A DNA stretch of 64,000 bases from Flavobacteriia bacterium (lineage in GTDB: Bacteria > Bacteroidota > Bacteroidia > Flavobacteriales > Flavobacteriaceae): NCBI GenBank assembly GCA_004293165.1, contig RDYL01000008.1, forward strand, positions 124,001 to 188,000, in the 5' to 3' direction. The notes below the pieces were generated by a model. It had not been told where the DNA came from and did no database searches. It worked only from the letters and a program-made list of their open reading frames with translations. Shown here piece by piece: positions 52,185-63,995 of this stretch (positions are counted from its first letter, which is position 1; each line of letters opens with the position of its first letter). A program made the position numbers and the translations under genes.

Positions 52185-52493
52185 TTAAGCTTGTCCTGTA
52201 GGTCCAAAATTTAAAGGAATTGGCATTTGCTCACCTTCCTCAATTTTACCATGTGCAGCTTCAAATCGGTGAATATTTTCTCCTAAAGCTTTTAAAAGTC
52301 TTTTTGCATGTTGTGGCGTTAAGATAATTCTTGATTTTACTTTTGCTTTTGGCACTCCAGGCATAATCGTAACAAAGTCAACTACAAATTCCGAATTAGA
52401 ATGATTGATTATTGCCAAGTTTGAATAAGTTCCTTCTGCGGTTTGCTCGTCTAACTCTATATTTATTTGTCCTTGTTGGTTGTTATTTTCCAT
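52185..52493 (-). CDS. DUF3467 family protein
   Basis: The 102-residue protein matches DUF3467: NIELDEQTAEGTYSNLAIINHSNSEFVVDFVTIMPGVPKAKVKSRIILTP then QHAKRLLKALGENIHRFEAAHG. It often lies next to rpoC in Bacteroidota, as here. The function is unknown. It is probably transcribed separately, because a strong terminator separates it from rpoC. Confidence 0.9.
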   Translation of the reverse strand: MENNNQQGQINIELDEQTAEGTYSNLAIINHSNSEFVVDFVTIMPGVPKAKVKSRIILTPQHAKRLLKALGENIHRFEAAHGKIEEGEQMPIPLNFGPTGQA

Positions 52494-52616
52494 TTTTTTT
52501 AATTTTTAAACATCTAAGTCACGTAAGTTTTTCTACTTTGATTAGACATATAGTATGTTTTAAGTTCGTTTAAGTGATAATTTAAATCTAATACAAGATT
52601 AAGTATAATTTTTGAT

Positions 52617-52653
52617 TAAAAAAAAACCTAACAGAAAATCTGTTAGGTTTTTT
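52617..52653 (-). terminator. Terminator of the rpoBC operon
   Basis: AAACCTAACAG and CTGTTAGGTTT pair around AAAA/TTTT; on the minus strand a run of about ten T residues follows. It lies 22 bases after the rpoC stop. Confidence 0.9.
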
Positions 52654-52674
52654 ACTATTAGGATAGCACTACTC

Positions 52675-55600
52675 TTAGTAATTAAATTCTTCTTTAGCAG
52701 CAACTAACTCGTTGTATTCTTCTTTAGAACCTACTATCATATTGTCATAGTCTCTCATACCTGTACCGGCTGGGATTCTGTGTCCTACAATAACATTTTC
52801 TTTTAATCCTTCTAAGGTATCAATTTTACCTGCTACAGCAGCTTCGTTTAATACTTTAGTTGTTTCCTGGAACGATGCAGCAGAAATAAATGATTTCGTT
52901 TGTAACGATGCTCTCGTAATACCTTGTAGTACTGGAGTAGCAGTTGCTGTAATAACATCACGAGCTTCTACTAAATTTTTATCATTACGTTTTAACAACG
53001 AATTTTCATCTCTTAACTGACGTGGAGAAATAATTTGACCTGGTTTTAAATTTTCAGAGTCACCCGCTTCTTCCACAACTTTCATTCCATATAACTTATC
53101 GTTTTCTACAAGGAAATCTCTTGTGTGCGCTAATTGATCTTCCAAGAACAATGTATCTCCTGGATCAACAATTCTTACTTTACGCATCATCTGACGAATA
53201 ACCACTTCAAAGTGTTTATCGTTGATTTTTACCCCTTGTAAACGGTACACTTCTTGAATTTCATTCACTAAATACTGTTGAACAGCAGATGGTCCTTGAA
53301 TTCTTAAAATATCTTCTGGAGTAATTGCTCCATCAGAAAGTGGTGTTCCTGCTTTTACGTAATCGTTTTCTTGAACTAAAATTTGGTTCGAAAGTTTTAC
53401 TAAATATTTCTTCACTTCACCAAATTTAGATTCGATAGCGATTTCGCGGTTACCTCTCTTAATTTTTCCAAATGTTACAACACCATCAATTTCAGAAACT
53501 ACAGCTGGATTTGAAGGATTACGAGCTTCTAACAACTCTGTAATTCTTGGCAAACCTCCTGTAATATCACTTGATTTAGATGAACGACGAGGAATTTTAA
53601 CAAGAATCTTACCTGCTTTAATTTTCTCACCATCATCTACCATAAGGTGTGCCCCAACTGGTAAGTTATACGAACGAATCAATTCACCATCTTTACCATA
53701 AATCAATAAAGTAGGAACTAATTTTTTATTTCTACCTTCAGAAATTACTTTTTCTTGGAAACCTGTTTGCTCATCGATTTCAACTAAGAACGATTGTCCT
53801 TGTTCTAAATCTTCATAAGCAATTTTTCCTGTAAATTCAGAAACAATTACTCCATTATATGGATCCCATTTACAGATGGTAGTACCTTTTTCAACAACGT
53901 CTCCGTCTTTAACAAAAATACTAGAACCATAAGGAATATAGTGTGTATTTAATAAAATACCTGTTTTAGCATCTACTAATTTTAACTCAGTAGAACGAGA
54001 AATTACGATATCAACTGTATTTCCTTCAGCATCTTCACCTTTTACAGTTTTTAAATCTTCGATTTCTAATTTACCTGCAAAACGAGTCACAATGCTAGAT
54101 TCTTCAGAGATTCCTCCAGCTACCCCTCCAACGTGGAACGTACGAAGTGTTAACTGTGTACCTGGCTCACCAATTGATTGTGCTGCAATAACTCCAACGG
54201 CTTCACCTTTCTGAGTCATTTTACCAGTTGCTAAGTTTCTTCCATAACATTTTGCACAAATACCTTTTGTAGCTTCACATGTTAATGGAGAACGTACTTC
54301 AACTCTTTCAATTGGAGATGCTTCAATTTTCTTAACGATTGCTTCTGTAATTTGTTCTCCTGCATGAATTAAAATTTCATTATCAAGAGGATTAACTACA
54401 TTTTGTAACGCAACACGTCCTAAAATTCTTTCTCCTAAAGTTTCAACAATTTCTTCGTTTTTCTTTAAAGCAGAAACTACAATACCTCTTAACGTACCAC
54501 AATCTACAGAGTTAACAATAACATCTTGAGATACATCATGTAATCTACGAGTTAAGTAACCAGCATCGGCAGTTTTAAGAGCCGTATCCGCAAGACCTTT
54601 ACGCGCACCGTGAGTAGAAATAAAGTACTCAAGAATCGAAAGACCTTCTTTAAAGTTAGAAAGAATTGGATTTTCAATAATTTCACCACCACCAGCAGTT
54701 GATTTTTTAGGCTTAGCCATCAAACCACGCATACCAGTTAACTGACGAATCTGTTCTTTTGAACCCCTTGCTCCAGAGTCAAGCATCATATATACCGAGT
54801 TAAAACCTTGTTGGTCTTCACGGATATTTTTCATTGCTAATTCTGTTAATTGAGCATTCGCAGAAGTCCAGATATCAATAACTTGGTTGTAACGTTCGTT
54901 ATTGGTAATAAGACCCATACTATAGTTCATCGAAATTCCATCAACTTGCTCACGAGCATCAGCGATTAACTGTGTTTTTTGTTCTGGAATTCTAATATCT
55001 CCTAATGAGAAAGATAATCCTCCACGGAATGCGAACTTATACCCCATATCTTTCATGTTATCCAAGAAAGCTGCTGTTGTAGGAACGTCAGTCACCGCTA
55101 AGATTTTACCAATAATATCACGAAGTGATTTCTTAGTTAATACCTCATTAATATATCCTGCAGCTTCAGGTACTACTTCATTAAATAATACCCTACCTGC
55201 TGTAGTTTGAATAATTTTATAAACTAATTCACCTTCTTCATTAAAATCTCTTGCTCTAATTTTCACTCTAGCATTTAATTCTAATTTTCCTTCATTCAAA
55301 GCAATATTTACTTCTTCAGCAGAATAGAAAGTTAAACCTTCTCCTAAAATTTTCATTTCTGGAGTAGACAAACGCTCTTTGGTCATATAATAAAGACCAA
55401 GTACCATGTCTTGAGAAGGTACTGTAATTGGAGCACCATTTGCAGGATTCAAGATATTGTGAGAAGCCAACATTAATAATTGTGCCTCTAAAATAGCTTC
55501 TGGTCCTAATGGTAAGTGAACCGCCATCTGGTCACCATCGAAATCGGCGTTGAATGCCGTACATACTAATGGGTGTAACTGGATTGCTTTTCCTTCAATT

Positions 55601-56982
55601 AACTTAGGTTGGAAGGCTTGAATACCTAATCTGTGTAACGTAGGAGCACGGTTTAGCAATACTGGGTGACCTTTAATTACATTTTCAAGGATATCCCATA
55701 CAACTGGCTCTTTTTTGTCTATAATTTTCTTAGCCGACTTAACTGTTTTAACAATTCCTCTTTCGATTAACTTACGAATAACGAATGGTTTGTATAGTTC
55801 AGCAGCCATATCTTTTGGCAAACCACATTCGAACAATTTCATTTCTGGTCCAACAACAATTACAGAACGAGCAGAATAATCTACACGTTTTCCTAATAAG
55901 TTTTGACGGAAACGACCTTGTTTACCTTTTAATGAATCTGATAAAGATTTTAATGGTCTGTTTGATTCTGTTTTAACTGCAGAAGCTTTACGAGTGTTAT
56001 CAAATAATGAATCTACAGATTCTTGTAACATACGTTTTTCGTTTCTTAAGATTACTTCTGGAGCTTTAATTTCCATTAATCTTTTTAAACGGTTGTTACG
56101 GATGATAACTCTTCTGTATAAATCATTTAAATCTGAAGTTGCGAAACGACCTCCATCAAGTGGCACTAACGGACGTAATTCTGGTGGAATAACTGGAATT
56201 ACTTTTAAAATCATCCATTCTGGACGGTTTTCTCTGTTTAAGTTAGACTCACGGAATGATTCTACAACATTTAAACGTTTTAACGCTTCTGTTTTACGTT
56301 GTTTAGATGTTTCGTTATTAGCAGCATGACGTAAACTATAAGAAAGTTCATCTAAGTCTGTACGAGCTAATAAATCCATAATACATTCAGCACCCATTTT
56401 AGCGATGAATTTATTAGGATCGTTGTCATCTAAATATTGATTTTCCATTGGAAGTGTATCTAAAATATTTAAATACTCTTCTTCTGTAAGGAAATCTAAT
56501 CTTTGTAATGATTCGCCATCAGCATTTTTAGCAATACCTGCTTGAATTACTACGTATCTCTCATAGTAAATAATCATATCTAATTTCTTAGATGGTAAAC
56601 CTAAAATATAACCAATTTTGTTTGGCAACGAACGAAAATACCAGATATGAGCTATTGGCACAACAAGGTTGATGTGTCCTACTCTATCTCTACGTACTTT
56701 TTTCTCAGTTACTTCAACACCACATCGGTCACAAACGATTCCTTTGTAGCGAATTCTTTTATATTTTCCACAAGCACACTCGTAATCTTTTACTGGACCG
56801 AAAATACGCTCACAGAAAAGACCATCTCTTTCTGGTTTGTGAGTACGATAGTTGATAGTTTCTGGTTTTAAAACCTCACCTCTAGACTCTCCTAAAATAG
56901 ATTCTGGAGAAGCTAATCCTATCGTGATTTTGTTAAACCTTTTGATTTGGTTTTTATCTTTATTATTTCTATTATTCATCAT
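52675..56982 (-). CDS. rpoC: DNA-directed RNA polymerase subunit beta'
   Basis: RpoC carries the catalytic Mg site of RNA polymerase. The 1435-residue protein has the N-terminal zinc site [20 protein letters not shown], the catalytic motif [12 protein letters not shown], the bridge-helix/trigger-loop region with [37 protein letters not shown], and the second zinc site [15 protein letters not shown]. Length matches Bacteroidota. It ends at a strong terminator. The gap to rpoB is 246 bases, unusually long, and contains a palindrome. Confidence 0.98.
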   Translation of the reverse strand: MMNNRNNKDKNQIKRFNKITIGLASPESILGESRGEVLKPETINYRTHKPERDGLFCERIFGPVKDYECACGKYKRIRYKGIVCDRCGVEVTEKKVRRDRVGHINLVVPIAHIWYFRSLPNKIGYILGLPSKKLDMIIYYERYVVIQAGIAKNADGESLQRLDFLTEEEYLNILDTLPMENQYLDDNDPNKFIAKMGAECIMDLLARTDLDELSYSLRHAANNETSKQRKTEALKRLNVVESFRESNLNRENRPEWMILKVIPVIPPELRPLVPLDGGRFATSDLNDLYRRVIIRNNRLKRLMEIKAPEVILRNEKRMLQESVDSLFDNTRKASAVKTESNRPLKSLSDSLKGKQGRFRQNLLGKRVDYSARSVIVVGPEMKLFECGLPKDMAAELYKPFVIRKLIERGIVKTVKSAKKIIDKKEPVVWDILENVIKGHPVLLNRAPTLHRLGIQAFQPKLIEGKAIQLHPLVCTAFNADFDGDQMAVHLPLGPEAILEAQLLMLASHNILNPANGAPITVPSQDMVLGLYYMTKERLSTPEMKILGEGLTFYSAEEVNIALNEGKLELNARVKIRARDFNEEGELVYKIIQTTAGRVLFNEVVPEAAGYINEVLTKKSLRDIIGKILAVTDVPTTAAFLDNMKDMGYKFAFRGGLSFSLGDIRIPEQKTQLIADAREQVDGISMNYSMGLITNNERYNQVIDIWTSANAQLTELAMKNIREDQQGFNSVYMMLDSGARGSKEQIRQLTGMRGLMAKPKKSTAGGGEIIENPILSNFKEGLSILEYFISTHGARKGLADTALKTADAGYLTRRLHDVSQDVIVNSVDCGTLRGIVVSALKKNEEIVETLGERILGRVALQNVVNPLDNEILIHAGEQITEAIVKKIEASPIERVEVRSPLTCEATKGICAKCYGRNLATGKMTQKGEAVGVIAAQSIGEPGTQLTLRTFHVGGVAGGISEESSIVTRFAGKLEIEDLKTVKGEDAEGNTVDIVISRSTELKLVDAKTGILLNTHYIPYGSSIFVKDGDVVEKGTTICKWDPYNGVIVSEFTGKIAYEDLEQGQSFLVEIDEQTGFQEKVISEGRNKKLVPTLLIYGKDGELIRSYNLPVGAHLMVDDGEKIKAGKILVKIPRRSSKSSDITGGLPRITELLEARNPSNPAVVSEIDGVVTFGKIKRGNREIAIESKFGEVKKYLVKLSNQILVQENDYVKAGTPLSDGAITPEDILRIQGPSAVQQYLVNEIQEVYRLQGVKINDKHFEVVIRQMMRKVRIVDPGDTLFLEDQLAHTRDFLVENDKLYGMKVVEEAGDSENLKPGQIISPRQLRDENSLLKRNDKNLVEARDVITATATPVLQGITRASLQTKSFISAASFQETTKVLNEAAVAGKIDTLEGLKENVIVGHRIPAGTGMRDYDNMIVGSKEEYNELVAAKEEFNY

Positions 56983-57187
56983 AGTTTTTACTATTGATTT
57001 ACTTGCAATTAAAAATTGATTTTGAACAGGTGTAGATCTACTACTTTTCTGTTGACTCGAATTACTTCTCTAAACTTCAAACCTTAAATTTTGAAGTGCT
57101 AATTATAAAAACCACAAGGTTTAAATAAAAAATCGGAACGGTTTACGGTTATAAATCCTTAAAAACTTTTTTAAATACAATTATTAA

Positions 57188-57213
57188 TAGAGACGCGATT
57201 AATCACGTCTCTA
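57188..57213. repeat. Palindrome in the rpoB-rpoC spacer
   Basis: TAGAGACGCGATTAATC and its partner ending CACGTCTCTA make a 26-base inverted repeat with one mismatch. It lies 15 bases after the rpoB stop on the minus strand. A G+C-rich hairpin of the GAGACGCG type is known between genes of many Bacteroidota. The rest of the spacer (56983-57187) is AT-rich without recognisable features. Confidence 0.65.
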
Positions 57214-57228
57214 CAATAATTATTTATT

Positions 57229-60200
57229 TTATTCTTCTAATCTGATGTCTAATCCAAGACCTTTCAATTCATGCATTAATACATTGAATGATTCAGGTAA
57301 TCCTGGTTCTGGCATAGTTTCACCTTTTACGATAGCTTCGTAAGTTTTAGCTCTACCAATTACGTCATCCGACTTAACAGTTAAGATTTCTCTTAAAGTA
57401 CTTGATGCACCATATGCTTCAAGTGCCCAAACCTCCATCTCTCCAAAACGCTGACCTCCAAATTGAGCCTTACCTCCTAATGGTTGTTGCGTAATTAACG
57501 AGTATGGACCAATAGAACGTGCGTGCATTTTATCATCTACCATGTGTCCTAATTTCAACATGTAAATTACACCCACAGTTGCACGTTGGTGGAAACGCTC
57601 TCCAGTTCCTCCATCATACAAATACGTATGACCGAATCTTGGAATTCCAGCTTCGTCTGTAAATTCATTAATTTGATCTAAAGTAGCACCGTCAAAAATT
57701 GGAGTAGCAAATTTCTTGTTCAATTTTTGTCCAGCCCAACCAAGAACTGTTTCATAAATCTGTCCGATGTTCATACGAGATGGTACCCCAAGTGGATTCA
57801 ATACGATATCTACTGGTGTTCCGTCTTCTAAGAATGGCATATCTTCATGACGAACGATTTTAGCAACAATACCTTTGTTACCGTGACGTCCTGCCATTTT
57901 ATCCCCTACTTTTAATTTACGTTTCTTAGCGATGTAAACTTTAGCAAGTTTTAAAATTCCAGAAGGTAATTCATCTCCAACAGTAATTGTAAATTTCTCT
58001 CTTCTTAACCAACCTTGTAAATCGTTTAATTTGATTTTGTAGTTGTGAATTAAGTCGTTCACCATTGCATTGGTATGCTCATCTGTTGTCCATTGACCTT
58101 TAGTTAAGTGAGCAAAATCTTCTACACCTTGTAACATCTTTTTAGTGAATTTTTTACCTTTTGGTAATACTTCTTCACCTAAATCGTTCATTACACCTTG
58201 AGAAGTTTTACCATCGATGATAACAAATAATTTTTCAATTAATTTGTCTTTCAAGTCAGTATACTTAACTTCAAATTCAACTTCTAATTTATCAACGTCT
58301 TCTTTATCTTTAGAACGTTTTCTCTTATCTTTTACTGCTTTCGCAAATAATTTTTTATCTAAAACCACACCGTGTAAAGATGGAGACGCTTTTAATGAAG
58401 CATCTTTTACATCACCTGCTTTATCCCCGAAGATAGCTCTTAAAAGTTTTTCTTCTGGAGTAGGATCTGATTCTCCTTTTGGTGTAATTTTTCCGATTAG
58501 AATATCGCCAGGTTTAACCTCTGCACCAATTCTAATCATACCGTTTTCATCTAAATCTTTAGTAGCTTCTTCAGAAACGTTTGGAATATCATTAGTTAAT
58601 TCTTCGTTACCTAATTTAGTATCACGAACTTCTAATGTATAATCATCAATATGTAATGAAGTAAAAATATCATCACGTACTACTTTTTCAGAAATTACGA
58701 TTGCATCCTCGAAGTTGTACCCTTTCCATGGCATGAACGCCACTTTCAAGTTTCTTCCGATTGCTAATTCTCCGTTTTGCGTAGCATAACCTTCACATAA
58801 TACTTGCCCTTTTGAAACTCTGTCCCCTTTTCTTACGATAGGTTTAAGGTTGATACAAGTACTTTGGTTGGTTTTTCTATATTTGATTAATTGATACGTT
58901 TTATCATCTGAATCAAAACTAACCATACGTTCTTCTTCAGTTCTGTCGTATTTGATAGTAATCATATTAGCATCAACATACTCAACAATTCCGTTTCCTT
59001 CCGCATTGATTAATACTCTTGAATCAGAAGCAACTTGTCTTTCTAAACCAGTACCTACGATTGGAGCTTCAGGACGTAATAATGGAACGGCCTGGCGCAT
59101 CATGTTAGATCCCATCAACGCACGGTTCGCATCATCATGCTCTAAGAAAGGAATCAATGAAGCTGAAATCGAAGCAATTTGATTTGGAGCAACGTCTGTG
59201 TAATGAACGGCAGTTGGAGCAACCACAGGGAAATCTCCTTCTTCACGCGCAATAACATTCATAGCGGTAATTTTACCATTAGCATCCATTTCAATGTTTG
59301 CCTGAGCAATCATTTTACCTTCTTCTTCCTCTGCACTTAAGTACACTGGAGTTGACTCTAAATCTACAACACCATTAGTTACTTTACGGTAAGGGGTTTC
59401 GATGAATCCCATTCCGTTAACTTTAGCATATACTCCTAAAGATGAAATCAAACCAATATTTGGTCCCTCTGGTGTTTCAATTGGACAAAGTCTTCCGTAG
59501 TGTGTATAGTGAACGTCACGCACCTCGAAACCAGCTCTTTCTCTAGATAAACCTCCAGGTCCAAGGGCAGATAAACGACGTTTGTGTGTAATCTCTGCTA
59601 ATGGATTCGTTTGATCCATGAACTGAGATAACTGGTTAGTTCCAAAGAACGAATTAATTACCGATGATAATGTTTTAGCATTAATCAAATCGATAGGTGT
59701 AAACACCTCGTTATCACGAACGTTCATTCTTTCACGGATAGTTCTAGCCATACGAGCTAAACCTACTCCGAACTGAGCTGATAATTGCTCACCAACTGTT
59801 CTAACACGACGGTTTGATAAGTGATCAATATCATCAATCTCTGCTTTAGAGTTGATCAATTCGATCAAATATTTAACGATTGTAATAATATCTTCTTTCG
59901 TTAAAACTTGTTTTTCCATTGGAATATCAAGGTTTAACTTTTTGTTCATTCTGTAACGACCTACTTCACCTAAGTTGTAACGTTGGTCAGAAAAGAATAA
60001 TTTATCTATAATACCACGAGCCGTTTCCTCATCAGGCGGTTCCGCGTTACGTAATTGTCTGTAAATATGTTCAACAGCCTCTTTTTCAGAGTTTGTTGGG
60101 TCTTTTTGTAATGTATTGTGAATAATTGTGTAATCAGCCGCGTTGTTATCCTCTTTATGTAAAAGGATAGTTTTTACGTCTGCTTCAATTATTTCTTCGA

Positions 60201-61041
60201 TATTATCTTTATCAAGGATTGTATCACGATCTAAGATAATTTCGTTACGCTCAATAGAAACTACTTCACCAGTATCTTCATCAACGAAGTCTTCATGCCA
60301 TGTATTTAATACACGTGCAGCAAGTCTTCTTCCAGCATATTTCTTGATACCCGTTTTAGAAACTTTAATTTCTTCAGCTAAGTCGAAAATCTCCAAGATA
60401 TCTTTATCTCTTTCAAATCCGATAGCTCTAAATAAAGTAGTAACAGGTAATTTTTTCTTTCTATCGATATAAGCGTACATTACGTTATTGATATCGGTAG
60501 CGAATTCAATCCAAGAACCTTTAAAAGGAATAATTCTGGCAGAATATAATTTAGTTCCATTTGCATGGAAAGACTGTCCAAAGAATACACCTGGAGACCT
60601 ATGTAATTGCGATACAACTACACGTTCAGCACCATTGATAACGAATGTACCACTAGGAGTCATATATGGTATTGTTCCTAAATACACATCTTGAACGATT
60701 GTTTCAAAATCTTCGTGTTCAGGGTCAGTACAATATAATTTTAATCTAGCTTTAAGAGGCACACTATAAGTTAAGCCTCTATCAATACACTCTTCGATGG
60801 TATATCTAGGTGGATCAATAAAATAATCTAGGAATTCTAATACGAATTGATTTCTCGTATCAGTAATTGGGAAATTTTCCATGAAGGTATTATACAGCCC
60901 TTCGTTGCCTCTTTCGTCAGATTTAGTTTCCAATTGGAAAAAATCTTTAAACGATTTCACTTGAATATCTAGAAAATCTGGATATTGTGGAATGTTTTTT
61001 GTTGAAGCAAAATTTAATCTTTCAGTCTGATTAGCAATCAT
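57229..61041 (-). CDS. rpoB: DNA-directed RNA polymerase subunit beta
   Basis: The start is the ATG at 61041 ([22 protein letters not shown]), the family's N-terminus; the longer frame to 61122 adds 27 unusual residues. That gives 1270 residues. It has the rifampicin-region strings [33 protein letters not shown] and [33 protein letters not shown], and [12 protein letters not shown] with the C-terminal [24 protein letters not shown]. At the position equivalent to E. coli S531 the residue is Ser, i.e. no sign of rifampicin resistance in that codon. It follows rplL in the classic operon. Confidence 0.98.
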   Translation of the reverse strand: MIANQTERLNFASTKNIPQYPDFLDIQVKSFKDFFQLETKSDERGNEGLYNTFMENFPITDTRNQFVLEFLDYFIDPPRYTIEECIDRGLTYSVPLKARLKLYCTDPEHEDFETIVQDVYLGTIPYMTPSGTFVINGAERVVVSQLHRSPGVFFGQSFHANGTKLYSARIIPFKGSWIEFATDINNVMYAYIDRKKKLPVTTLFRAIGFERDKDILEIFDLAEEIKVSKTGIKKYAGRRLAARVLNTWHEDFVDEDTGEVVSIERNEIILDRDTILDKDNIEEIIEADVKTILLHKEDNNAADYTIIHNTLQKDPTNSEKEAVEHIYRQLRNAEPPDEETARGIIDKLFFSDQRYNLGEVGRYRMNKKLNLDIPMEKQVLTKEDIITIVKYLIELINSKAEIDDIDHLSNRRVRTVGEQLSAQFGVGLARMARTIRERMNVRDNEVFTPIDLINAKTLSSVINSFFGTNQLSQFMDQTNPLAEITHKRRLSALGPGGLSRERAGFEVRDVHYTHYGRLCPIETPEGPNIGLISSLGVYAKVNGMGFIETPYRKVTNGVVDLESTPVYLSAEEEEGKMIAQANIEMDANGKITAMNVIAREEGDFPVVAPTAVHYTDVAPNQIASISASLIPFLEHDDANRALMGSNMMRQAVPLLRPEAPIVGTGLERQVASDSRVLINAEGNGIVEYVDANMITIKYDRTEEERMVSFDSDDKTYQLIKYRKTNQSTCINLKPIVRKGDRVSKGQVLCEGYATQNGELAIGRNLKVAFMPWKGYNFEDAIVISEKVVRDDIFTSLHIDDYTLEVRDTKLGNEELTNDIPNVSEEATKDLDENGMIRIGAEVKPGDILIGKITPKGESDPTPEEKLLRAIFGDKAGDVKDASLKASPSLHGVVLDKKLFAKAVKDKRKRSKDKEDVDKLEVEFEVKYTDLKDKLIEKLFVIIDGKTSQGVMNDLGEEVLPKGKKFTKKMLQGVEDFAHLTKGQWTTDEHTNAMVNDLIHNYKIKLNDLQGWLRREKFTITVGDELPSGILKLAKVYIAKKRKLKVGDKMAGRHGNKGIVAKIVRHEDMPFLEDGTPVDIVLNPLGVPSRMNIGQIYETVLGWAGQKLNKKFATPIFDGATLDQINEFTDEAGIPRFGHTYLYDGGTGERFHQRATVGVIYMLKLGHMVDDKMHARSIGPYSLITQQPLGGKAQFGGQRFGEMEVWALEAYGASSTLREILTVKSDDVIGRAKTYEAIVKGETMPEPGLPESFNVLMHELKGLGLDIRLEE

Positions 61042-61224
61042 CAATGGATAAAATTTTGATTTAAAAAAAGTAATTTTTGTGTAAATACACTGTTTTAATA
61101 ATACTTCCTTTTTAATAAACAATACATCTTTAAAATAAACCAGGAAAGTTAGTTTAATTTTTTTCTTCGTTATTGCCTACTTTTATAACGCATAAAAAAT
61201 ACAATAATTTAATATACGCAAAAT

Positions 61225-61261
61225 GGTTTAGGTCTTTGAGAACACTCTCAAGACCTAAACC
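61225..61261 (-). promoter_or_regulatory. Strong hairpin in the rplL-rpoB spacer
   Basis: GGTTTAGGTCTT and AAGACCTAAACC pair, with GAGA/TCTC inside, giving a stem of about 16 base pairs with one bulge. No T run follows on the minus strand, so it is not a simple terminator. In E. coli this spacer carries an attenuator and an RNase III site; a like role here is inference. Confidence 0.6.
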
Positions 61262-61282
61262 TAGCTTATTTATGAGTATAAA

Positions 61283-61654
61283 TTATTTTAACTCAACTAC
61301 AGCTCCTGCTTCTTCTAAAGCTTTCTTAAGACCTTCAGCCTCATCTTTAGAAACTCCTTCTTTTACATTTGTTGGAGCAGCATCAACTAAATCTTTAGCT
61401 TCTTTAAGACCTAAACCAGTTAATTCTTTAACCGCTTTAACAACTCCTAATTTAGAAGCACCAGCCTCTTTTAATACAACTGTAAATTCAGTTTGTTCTG
61501 CAGCAGCAGCACCTTCACCTCCACCTGCAGCAACTACAACAGCTGCAGCAGCAGGCTCGATACCATACTCATCTTTTAATATTGTTGCTAATTCGTTAAC
61601 TTCTTTAACTGTTAAGTTAACTAATTGTTCTGCGAATTGTTTCAAATCTGCCAT
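61283..61654 (-). CDS. rplL: 50S ribosomal protein L7/L12
   Basis: L7/L12 forms the mobile stalk that recruits translation factors. The 123-residue protein has the N-terminal dimerisation helix ([30 protein letters not shown]), an Ala/Gly hinge ([21 protein letters not shown]) and the C-terminal domain [39 protein letters not shown]. It lies 56 bases after rplJ. Confidence 0.98.
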   Translation of the reverse strand: MADLKQFAEQLVNLTVKEVNELATILKDEYGIEPAAAAVVVAAGGGEGAAAAEQTEFTVVLKEAGASKLGVVKAVKELTGLGLKEAKDLVDAAPTNVKEGVSKDEAEGLKKALEEAGAVVELK

Positions 61655-61710
61655 TTTTTCTATCGTTTAAAATGTTTTGTAAAAAATATAATTTATTATG
61701 TGCGTACTTA

Positions 61711-62208
61711 TTATTCTGCTCCTTCTTCCTTATTAGGTTGATTTTTAAGAGCTGCAATAACTCTTTGAGCAGGAGATTGTAATAATCCAATGATTTCTCC
61801 AATAACTTCTTCTTTAGACTTGATAGCTACTAAGCTGTCTAATAAGTTGTCACCGATATAAATTTCTTGGTTAATATAAGCTCCTTTAAAAAGTGGCTTG
61901 TCACCTTTCTTACGGAATTCTTTAATGATTTTTGCTGGCCCATTAGCTGTATCAGCAATAAACATAGATGTATTTCCTTTAAGAACTGTAGATAAATCAC
62001 CAAAGTCGCTATCTGAAGCTTGCATTGCTTTTTCAAGTAATGTATTCTTCACAACTTCTAATTTAATACCTGCTTTAAAACAAGCTCTTCTTAAGTTTGA
62101 AGTAGTATCTGCATCTAGTCCTGAAATGTCTGCTAAATAAATAACATTAACATCCGCTAACTGTGCAGTTAAATCTTTAATCGCGATTGATTTTTCTTCT
62201 CTAGTCAT
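61711..62208 (-). CDS. rplJ: 50S ribosomal protein L10
   Basis: L10 anchors the L7/L12 dimers to the ribosome. The 165-residue protein starts TREEKSIAIKDLTAQLADVNVIYLADISG, has LRRACFKAGIKLEVVKNTLLEKAM and a C-terminal helix that binds L7/L12 (LLQSPAQRVIAALKNQ). The operon is often controlled by L10-L12 binding to the leader in other bacteria; no such leader was looked for successfully here. It lies 22 bases after rplA. Confidence 0.97.
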   Translation of the reverse strand: MTREEKSIAIKDLTAQLADVNVIYLADISGLDADTTSNLRRACFKAGIKLEVVKNTLLEKAMQASDSDFGDLSTVLKGNTSMFIADTANGPAKIIKEFRKKGDKPLFKGAYINQEIYIGDNLLDSLVAIKSKEEVIGEIIGLLQSPAQRVIAALKNQPNKEEGAE

Positions 62209-62230
62209 ACTAAAAATTTTTAACTACCAA

Positions 62231-62920
62231 TTATACTGCTTTAGGATCTAAAGCAATTGCAGGACTCATTGTACAAGATAAGTGAATAGACTTAATATAT
62301 GTACCTTTAGCTGCAGTTGGTTTTAATTTGATTAATGTTTGAACGATTTCGTGTGCATTTTCATAGATTTTATCAGCATCAAAAGATACTCTACCTATTC
62401 CTGCATGAACGATACCAGTTTTATCAACTTTGAAATCGATTTTACCAGCTTTTACTTCAGCAACAGCTTTAGCAACATCCATTGTTACAGTACCTGTTTT
62501 AGGGTTTGGCATTAAACCTCTTGGTCCTAAAACACGTCCTAATGGACCTAATTTACCCATAACAGCTGGCATAGTGATAATTACATCAATATCTGTCCAA
62601 CCATCTTTGATTTTTTGAAGATAATCATCTAAACCTACGTGGTCTGCACCAGCAGCTTTAGCTTCAGCTTCTTTATCTGGAGTAACTAATGCTAATACTC
62701 TTACATCTTTACCAGTTCCGTGAGGTAATGCTACAACCCCTCTTACCATTTGATTCGCTTTTCTAGGATCTACCCCTAATTTTACTGCGATATCAACAGA
62801 CTCATCAAATTTTGCAGAAGCAACTTGTTTAATTAATGCAGAAGCATCTTTTAAACTATAAAGTTTATTCTTTTCAATTTTTGCTGCAGCCTCTTTTTGC
62901 TTTTTTGTCAATTTTGCCAT
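62231..62920 (-). CDS. rplA: 50S ribosomal protein L1
   Basis: L1 forms the E-site stalk and in many bacteria represses its own operon. The 229-residue protein has [58 protein letters not shown] and [19 protein letters not shown], the conserved L1 motifs. It follows rplK by 19 bases. Confidence 0.98.
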   Translation of the reverse strand: MAKLTKKQKEAAAKIEKNKLYSLKDASALIKQVASAKFDESVDIAVKLGVDPRKANQMVRGVVALPHGTGKDVRVLALVTPDKEAEAKAAGADHVGLDDYLQKIKDGWTDIDVIITMPAVMGKLGPLGRVLGPRGLMPNPKTGTVTMDVAKAVAEVKAGKIDFKVDKTGIVHAGIGRVSFDADKIYENAHEIVQTLIKLKPTAAKGTYIKSIHLSCTMSPAIALDPKAV

Positions 62921-62939
62921 TGTCTAATTCTTTTAACGA

Positions 62940-63377
62940 TTAAAAAGGAGCATTCCCTGTTACTGTTATACCCATAGATCTAGCTGTACCTGCAATCATA
63001 CTCATAGCTTTCTCTAATGTAAATGCATTTAGATCGGCCATTTTGTCTTCAGCAATAGCTTTAATTTGGTCCCAAGTAACACTTGCAACTTTTTTACGGT
63101 TTGGTTCACCAGAACCAGACTTTAACTTTGCTGCCTCTAATAATTGAATTGCAGCAGGTGGCGTTTTAACAACAAAGTCAAAAGACTTGTCTTTATACAC
63201 AGTAATTTGTACTGGTAAAACTTTGCCAGGTTTATCTTGAGTTCTAGCATTAAATTGCTTACAAAACTCCATGATGTTAACCCCAGCAGCCCCCAAAGCA
63301 GGTCCAACCGGTGGCGATGGATTCGCTGCACCTCCCTTAACTTGTAGTTTAACTACTTTACTAACTTCTTTTGCCAT
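62940..63377 (-). CDS. rplK: 50S ribosomal protein L11
   Basis: L11 binds 23S rRNA at the GTPase centre. The 145-residue protein has [54 protein letters not shown] and the C-terminal [11 protein letters not shown]. It lies between nusG (66-base gap) and rplA. Confidence 0.98.
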   Translation of the reverse strand: MAKEVSKVVKLQVKGGAANPSPPVGPALGAAGVNIMEFCKQFNARTQDKPGKVLPVQITVYKDKSFDFVVKTPPAAIQLLEAAKLKSGSGEPNRKKVASVTWDQIKAIAEDKMADLNAFTLEKAMSMIAGTARSMGITVTGNAPF

Positions 63378-63443
63378 TTTTAAAAAAATTTAGCACATCT
63401 ATCAATTGGAAGCGATTGATGTGATTTATATATGTAACGAAAA

Positions 63444-63995
63444 TTATACTTTTTCAACTTGCATAAAACTCAATTCTAAAGGTGTTTTTCTTCCGAAAAT
63501 CTTCACCATTACTTCAAGTTTACGCTTTTCTTCATTTACTTTTTCAATAGTTCCATTGAAACCATTGAATGGACCATCAACAACTTTTACAGTTTCGCCA
63601 ATGGTATATGGTATAGCAACATTATCAACTTTAACTGATAATTCATCTACTTTACCTAACATTCTGTTGACTTCAGATTGTCGTAATGGCACAGCATCAC
63701 CACCTTTAGTTTCACCTAAAAAACCAATAACACCAGGGATAGACTTGATAATATGTGGTATTTCACCTGTTAAGTTAGCTTCAATCATAATATAGCCAGG
63801 AAAGTATACTTTATCCTTTGCTATTTTTTTTCCGTCACGCACAGTAACAACTTTTTCAGTTGGAACAAGCACTTGAGAAATATAATCAGCCATACCTAAT
63901 CTAGCCGTTTCAGTTTCAATATAAGCCTTAACTTTGTTTTCCTGACCACTTACAGCCCTTACTACATACCATTTATTAACATTATTATCAGACAT
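63444..63995 (-). CDS. nusG: Transcription termination/antitermination protein NusG
   Basis: NusG binds RNA polymerase and, through its KOW domain, ribosomes or Rho. The 183-residue protein has the NGN domain (KWYVVRAVSGQENKVKAYIE to FPGYIMIEANLTGEI) and the KOW domain with YTIGETVKVVDGPFNGFNGTIEKVNEEKRKLEVMVKIFGRKTPLEL. It begins at 63995 and is complete. In the usual order secE and a tRNA-Trp would lie just beyond the right edge. Confidence 0.97.
   Translation of the reverse strand: MSDNNVNKWYVVRAVSGQENKVKAYIETETARLGMADYISQVLVPTEKVVTVRDGKKIAKDKVYFPGYIMIEANLTGEIPHIIKSIPGVIGFLGETKGGDAVPLRQSEVNRMLGKVDELSVKVDNVAIPYTIGETVKVVDGPFNGFNGTIEKVNEEKRKLEVMVKIFGRKTPLELSFMQVEKV

Noticed and set aside
57229..61122. 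rpoB start at 61122
   Set aside because: The first 27 residues are hydrophobic/basic and unlike any RpoB; the conserved N-terminus begins at 61041.
61173..61670. Plus-strand frame over rplL and other long opposite-strand frames over rpoB, rpoC and DnaA
   Set aside because: They are shadows of highly conserved genes on the other strand and encode low-complexity Ser/Ala-rich text.
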